Part shown: positions 60,760-64,000 of the stretch, one piece after another
Layout of the letters: each line of letters begins with the position of its first letter
Position numbering within the stretch: position 1 is the stretch's first letter
Origin: CAIVAT01 sp037128705
GTDB lineage: Bacteria; Bacteroidota; Bacteroidia; Bacteroidales; FEN-979
Assembly (NCBI GenBank): GCA_037128705.1
Contig: JBAXVX010000017.1
Coordinates: 19,774-83,773 of the forward strand
Length of the DNA: 64,000 bases
Direction of reading: 5' to 3'
The notes under the pieces: generated by a model
Database searches by the model: none
Told to the model about the DNA's origin: nothing
What the model saw: the letters and a program-made list of their open reading frames with translations, nothing else
Position numbers and translations under genes: made by a program

Positions 60760-62211
60760 TCAATAAATCGGGTTCGGAATTCTCTGATAAGTTGGGCGTA
60801 ATGGCGGTTTTTCCCCAAAATAAGTTGGAGGAATAAAGTGGATCCATAGTTCCATGGTGTTCATATCCATTATTACTGACTGCATTGTTGTATAAGCCTT
60901 CGAAATCCCCTGAGCGTCGGCTACGGGTTCAAATAGAGACAAAGGATTAGACGGATCCCAGAATTGCTGCATTTCGGAAGTGAAAATCGCCCCGTTAGTC
61001 ATTTTGCCGTCGTTATCCGGTCCCGGATATCCTGTAATGGATTTTAGCATCTCGATATCAACACGCTGGCCTGAAGAAACGCCCGCATATTTGTTTCTGA
61101 AAGAGGTCCAGCGTGATGTGTTTTCAAGGTTCGTGCTATCCCAGGAATTATTCGGCAGGCGAAAATCGTTAACGGCTGCAAAGATACCGGGAATACCCCA
61201 GGTTTGAGTCTGAGTTAAGCGGGGGTTCAGCGAGGATGACTCTGTTCTGAAACTGCGATTTCCCGGGGCTCCGTCTGATTTATTGTTTACCTGATTTTCT
61301 ACGACGCCTGCAGTTGCCGGATCGGCTATCAGTATCGAATGATTGTACGAATAAAGTTTCTTTGTATCCTTCATAAAATCAGATATCTGAGCAAGGGTCG
61401 AAAAATTCTCGAAAGCATAACGCAGGTCAAAAAACAGGGAACGCCTGTTTGAAAGATCTGATGGATAAGGGGCGCCTGTTGTTGCATTGATAACCGCACC
61501 GAATAGTTTATACTGGTTGAACAGGGTAAGACCGTTTAACTGCCCCAGAGGACCGATATTGGTAATTGTCTTGCTGCCGTTCTTATACGTGGTGATTGCG
61601 TGCAGATAAGCAATGCCATATCGCGCCATGCTGAGCCAGTCCCAGTTTCTTGCAATGATTGTGTTTCCAGTTGCAGACGCATTGCCGGTTGCTGCGGATG
61701 CAGAGCAGGATTCCGGCCGCATAATTTCTGAAAACAGTTGGTAAATCAGGAATTCATTCTTCGAGAGCCGCCCATCCACCAGTTTGTCAACATCATAATT
61801 AAAAACATCCTGCATGCCCGCAATCTCATCTTTGTAGTCACTATCGAGATTTTCATACATTATTTGTGCCCGCTCTTTGACAGTGGCAAACGTTAATGGA
61901 TCTTTCAAATTCTCAAGCAAAACCATGTGCATAGCTAACAAAAAATCAATGGTCGCCTCATAGTCCGGCATTGCTTGTTTGATGGCAAATGCAAACTGAC
62001 GACCCATCTCACGATGTGAGGTATTCGAATAATCCAGGGTAACGTTATAGTGGTTTTCCATTTTCTGAATGGAGACCGGGTTCTTTGTGACGCTGTGGTC
62101 GCTTTTACGGCAACCCGACAGCATAATCGCGACTCCGGCGATCAGCACAGCTATAGCCGTAAATTTTTTGATTTTCACTTCAAGGCCCTTTTTGGTTTCG
62201 TTCGTTTCCAT
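60760..62211 (-). CDS. C45-type Ntn-hydrolase lipoprotein
   Basis: 483 residues. Lipobox Cys34 (IMLSGCRKS). The Ntn nucleophile is Cys169 in ESCSASAA, followed by NTIIARNWDW (~187), the motif that follows the autocatalytic Cys in C45/acyl-CoA:6-APA acyltransferase relatives; LFGAVINATTGAPYP and YNHSILIADP support the fold. An unusual short repeat (SASAATGNASATGN) lies just after the Cys. Likely an extracytoplasmic amidase or acyltransferase on small amides. Substrate unknown. Confidence 0.78.
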   Translation of the reverse strand: METNETKKGLEVKIKKFTAIAVLIAGVAIMLSGCRKSDHSVTKNPVSIQKMENHYNVTLDYSNTSHREMGRQFAFAIKQAMPDYEATIDFLLAMHMVLLENLKDPLTFATVKERAQIMYENLDSDYKDEIAGMQDVFNYDVDKLVDGRLSKNEFLIYQLFSEIMRPESCSASAATGNASATGNTIIARNWDWLSMARYGIAYLHAITTYKNGSKTITNIGPLGQLNGLTLFNQYKLFGAVINATTGAPYPSDLSNRRSLFFDLRYAFENFSTLAQISDFMKDTKKLYSYNHSILIADPATAGVVENQVNNKSDGAPGNRSFRTESSSLNPRLTQTQTWGIPGIFAAVNDFRLPNNSWDSTNLENTSRWTSFRNKYAGVSSGQRVDIEMLKSITGYPGPDNDGKMTNGAIFTSEMQQFWDPSNPLSLFEPVADAQGISKAYTTMQSVIMDMNTMELWIHFIPPTYFGEKPPLRPTYQRIPNPIY

Positions 62212-62335
62212 GATGGCTTTAATTTGGTCATTGAATTTGGTTGCCCTTTGTCAAATTTACGAAAGCTTACGGGACGAATAAAAAAGAAATTACTGAAAAA
62301 AAGGAAAAGCTATCCTGTACTGATATCAATCACTG

Positions 62336-63343
62336 TTATTTGTTCAGGTAGTTATGTATTCTCTGCGCTGCATTGGCCCTGAGGTTGCTAAAATAAAACG
62401 GGATATCGAAAGTATGGTAAACACCTAAAGGGAAGCCCTGCGCCGTACTTACCTTATCAAGAATCGGTTGGATCTGTGATGGCGTATTGCAGATTAAAAC
62501 TCCTTTCAGTGTGTCAATACGGGCATCAGCGCATTGCTGTACCGGGACAAATTCCCCTGTGCTATTTGGGAAAAGTGATCCCAATCCTTCTGCAAATGTA
62601 GCCTGGGTCTGGTCTCTCTTCCAATTAATCGGATTCATGACAAGACCAACCATACCATATAACACCGGACTAACCCCGGTCATGTTTGGACCTTCTGTAT
62701 TCCATGATACAATTACGCCCGTGTCGTCAGGGCCGGTAGCGAATTTAAGATGCTTATTTTCCTGGAGATATGCAGGAGTAATCGGAGAGCCAATGACATA
62801 TGCTGCAATCATTCGGGCATACACCTGCGGATTATTCTTCAAGTATCCCGACAACAGGTTCGTCATGACCGTTGCCCCTTGCGAATGTCCAAGCAGGATA
62901 TACGGCCTGCCGTGGTTAAAGTGTTTGATATAGTAGTCAAAAGCAGCCGTTGCATCCGATGTTGGGATGTCAGCAATAACATTCCACCGGTTGACACCCG
63001 ACGAGTTATCCTGCCTGTAGAAAGGTGCGTAGATATTCGCAATGGTATCAAAAGCAGTAGCCTGCCGTGCATAAGACTCCGGGGCCTCCACCAACATAGA
63101 AGAGTCATCAATCGCACAAATCACGGGCATTGAATCACTGTTTGACCAGGCGGTAGGATACAGATAAAACAAATCAACAGGGTAAACTGTTGCCGGCAGC
63201 GACATCCAATGCGAAGCCTGCGAATAATCAGTTGTTGTAGAAATGTATTGACTTGTTTCGTCTTTGCTGCAACCGTTAACAAATAACAACGCAATTCCCA
63301 CTGTCAGGGAGAAGTTCACCCAGATTCTGTTTTTCGTTTTCAT
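62336..63343 (-). CDS. DUF3089-family alpha/beta hydrolase lipoprotein
   Basis: 335 residues from ATG at 63343 (an in-frame TTG at 63352 is disfavoured). Lipobox Cys in LLFVNGCSKD (~25). Nucleophile elbow YILLGHSQGATV at ~150; FYLYPTAW at ~60 (the family FYIHPT-like segment). DUF3089 proteins are uncharacterised alpha/beta hydrolases. Sits next to another secreted hydrolase lipoprotein in the same direction, 124 bp away. The 97-bp gap up to the remnant at 63450 holds no gene I can see. Confidence 0.8.
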   Translation of the reverse strand: MKTKNRIWVNFSLTVGIALLFVNGCSKDETSQYISTTTDYSQASHWMSLPATVYPVDLFYLYPTAWSNSDSMPVICAIDDSSMLVEAPESYARQATAFDTIANIYAPFYRQDNSSGVNRWNVIADIPTSDATAAFDYYIKHFNHGRPYILLGHSQGATVMTNLLSGYLKNNPQVYARMIAAYVIGSPITPAYLQENKHLKFATGPDDTGVIVSWNTEGPNMTGVSPVLYGMVGLVMNPINWKRDQTQATFAEGLGSLFPNSTGEFVPVQQCADARIDTLKGVLICNTPSQIQPILDKVSTAQGFPLGVYHTFDIPFYFSNLRANAAQRIHNYLNK

Positions 63344-63449
63344 TTTTATCAAGTTAAAATCAAAATCCCTTTTGTTTTACTCCGACTGTTTGGATAAAAT
63401 TGTTCATCTGACCACCTTACGCCGATTTTGAATAACCCCTTCAACCAGC

Positions 63450-64000
63450 TTATGATACAGTGAAATATTGTCGGATCAACCCCTTGAGTGCATCGATTCT
63501 GATTGGCTTTGAAATATAATCATTACATCCGGACTCCAGCGCTTTTTCCCTGTCATCTGCCATTGCAAAGGCTGTTTGGGCAATGATAATGACATCCTTA
63601 TTAAACTCGCGGATTTGACGCGTAGCTGCATCTCCATCCAAATCCGGCATCAAAATGTCCATTAAAATCAAATCAATATCAGGATTATTCCGGCAGGTAT
63701 GAATGGCATCAACTGCTGATTTCAAATGTAAAACTTCATGGCTGTATTTATCGATCATGGCTGAGAAGAGGGAATCAGAATTTCATCGTCTTCGGCAATT
63801 AATATTGTTATGCGTTATTTTGAACTTCTTTATCTTCTTCTTCTGAAACACCACTTGTAATGATATTCCATGTCAGTCCTTCGCATGGTAAGGGATTGTA
63901 AAATAAAACATGGAGCCTTTTCCCTCTTCACTTTCAACCTATAATTTCCCACCATGCTTTTCGACGAAGTCTTTGCAAAGGAGTAATCCCAACCCCGTGC
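63450..64000 (-). pseudogene. Decayed hybrid histidine kinase, C-terminal HATPase-REC part
   Basis: Reading the minus strand from the right edge: TGLGLLLCKDFVEKHGGKL (HATPase G2 box and after), then TAG at 63939-63941 exactly where the conserved Trp codon (TGG) is expected (next VESEEGKGSMFYFTIPYHAK). A frame change near 63873-63878 (TGA) leads to TWNIITSGVSEEEDKEVQNNA. Another lies at the TAA 63808-63810 before TILIAEDDE, and a third between DDEI and SLFSAMIDKYSHEV. The remaining REC (LILMDILMPDLDG) is intact to its stop at 63450. I read one hybrid kinase gene with a stop and three frameshifts. Assembly or sequencing error near a contig end is the alternative. Confidence 0.75.

Overview
The window looks like a chromosome segment of a Bacteroidota member, most likely an anaerobic Bacteroidales-type bacterium. 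Evidence: recurring TAnnTTTG promoter elements (the Bacteroidota -7 box), LytTR/YehU-type two-component pairs, many multi-domain hybrid kinases, a PKD-like/FISUMP surface protein, lipoproteins with Bacteroidota-style signal peptides, and a membrane-bound group 4 (Hyf/Hyc-like) hydrogenase. No rRNA, tRNA, CRISPR array or insertion sequence was seen. Both window ends cut genes.

Layout. 0-5.7 kb: minus-strand hyfB-C-E-F-G-like operon (membrane arm plus N-terminus of the large subunit). 5.8-11 kb: a 1716-residue repeat-rich surface protein, then thymidylate kinase. 11.6-18.2 kb: a compact operon of LytS-type kinase, LytTR regulator, TolC-like channel, adaptor, and MacB-type ATPase and permease, i.e. 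a tripartite efflux pump with its own regulator. 18.3-23.5 kb: rpoN, a PAP2-like membrane protein, an outer-membrane barrel protein, a sugar nucleotidyltransferase and a sugar transporter. 23.6-29.3 kb: two large hybrid kinases in tandem.

29.4-54.6 kb is the most interesting part. It reads as a phosphorus-economy island: an OprP-like porin-pstSCAB-phoU operon; a TPR/PAS/HisKA_2 kinase; a CHAD-domain (polyphosphate-binding family) protein; a propeller-phosphoesterase; a sphingomyelinase-like EEP enzyme; an orphan PhoB-like regulator; a fused OlsA/OlsB-like aminolipid synthase; a glycogen-type CBM48 protein with a GH13 glucosidase; and a PlcP-like metallophosphoesterase flanked by two GT4 glycosyltransferases. 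Several intergenic gaps carry 7-bp elements (consensus near GTTAACA) repeated head-to-tail every 11 bp. In three promoters they end exactly 20 bp before a TAnnTTTG-type -7 element (19 bp in a fourth). This is the geometry expected of a PhoB box replacing the -33 element. I infer a Pho regulon that couples phosphate uptake, phosphate scavenging and replacement of phospholipids by glycolipids and amino-acid lipids. The link between boxes and genes is read from the sequence; the regulation and lipid products are inference.

54.7-64 kb: ordinary accessory genes (START-domain protein, GMP-reductase-like enzyme, methyltransferase, HD hydrolase, several lipoproteins, an Ntn-hydrolase and a DUF3089 hydrolase). 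The window ends in a hybrid-kinase remnant broken by a stop codon and frameshifts. A composite repeat of GTCACGCGTCAC and TTTACGAT units sits inside co-directional operon gaps at two places, with a single-unit remnant at a third.
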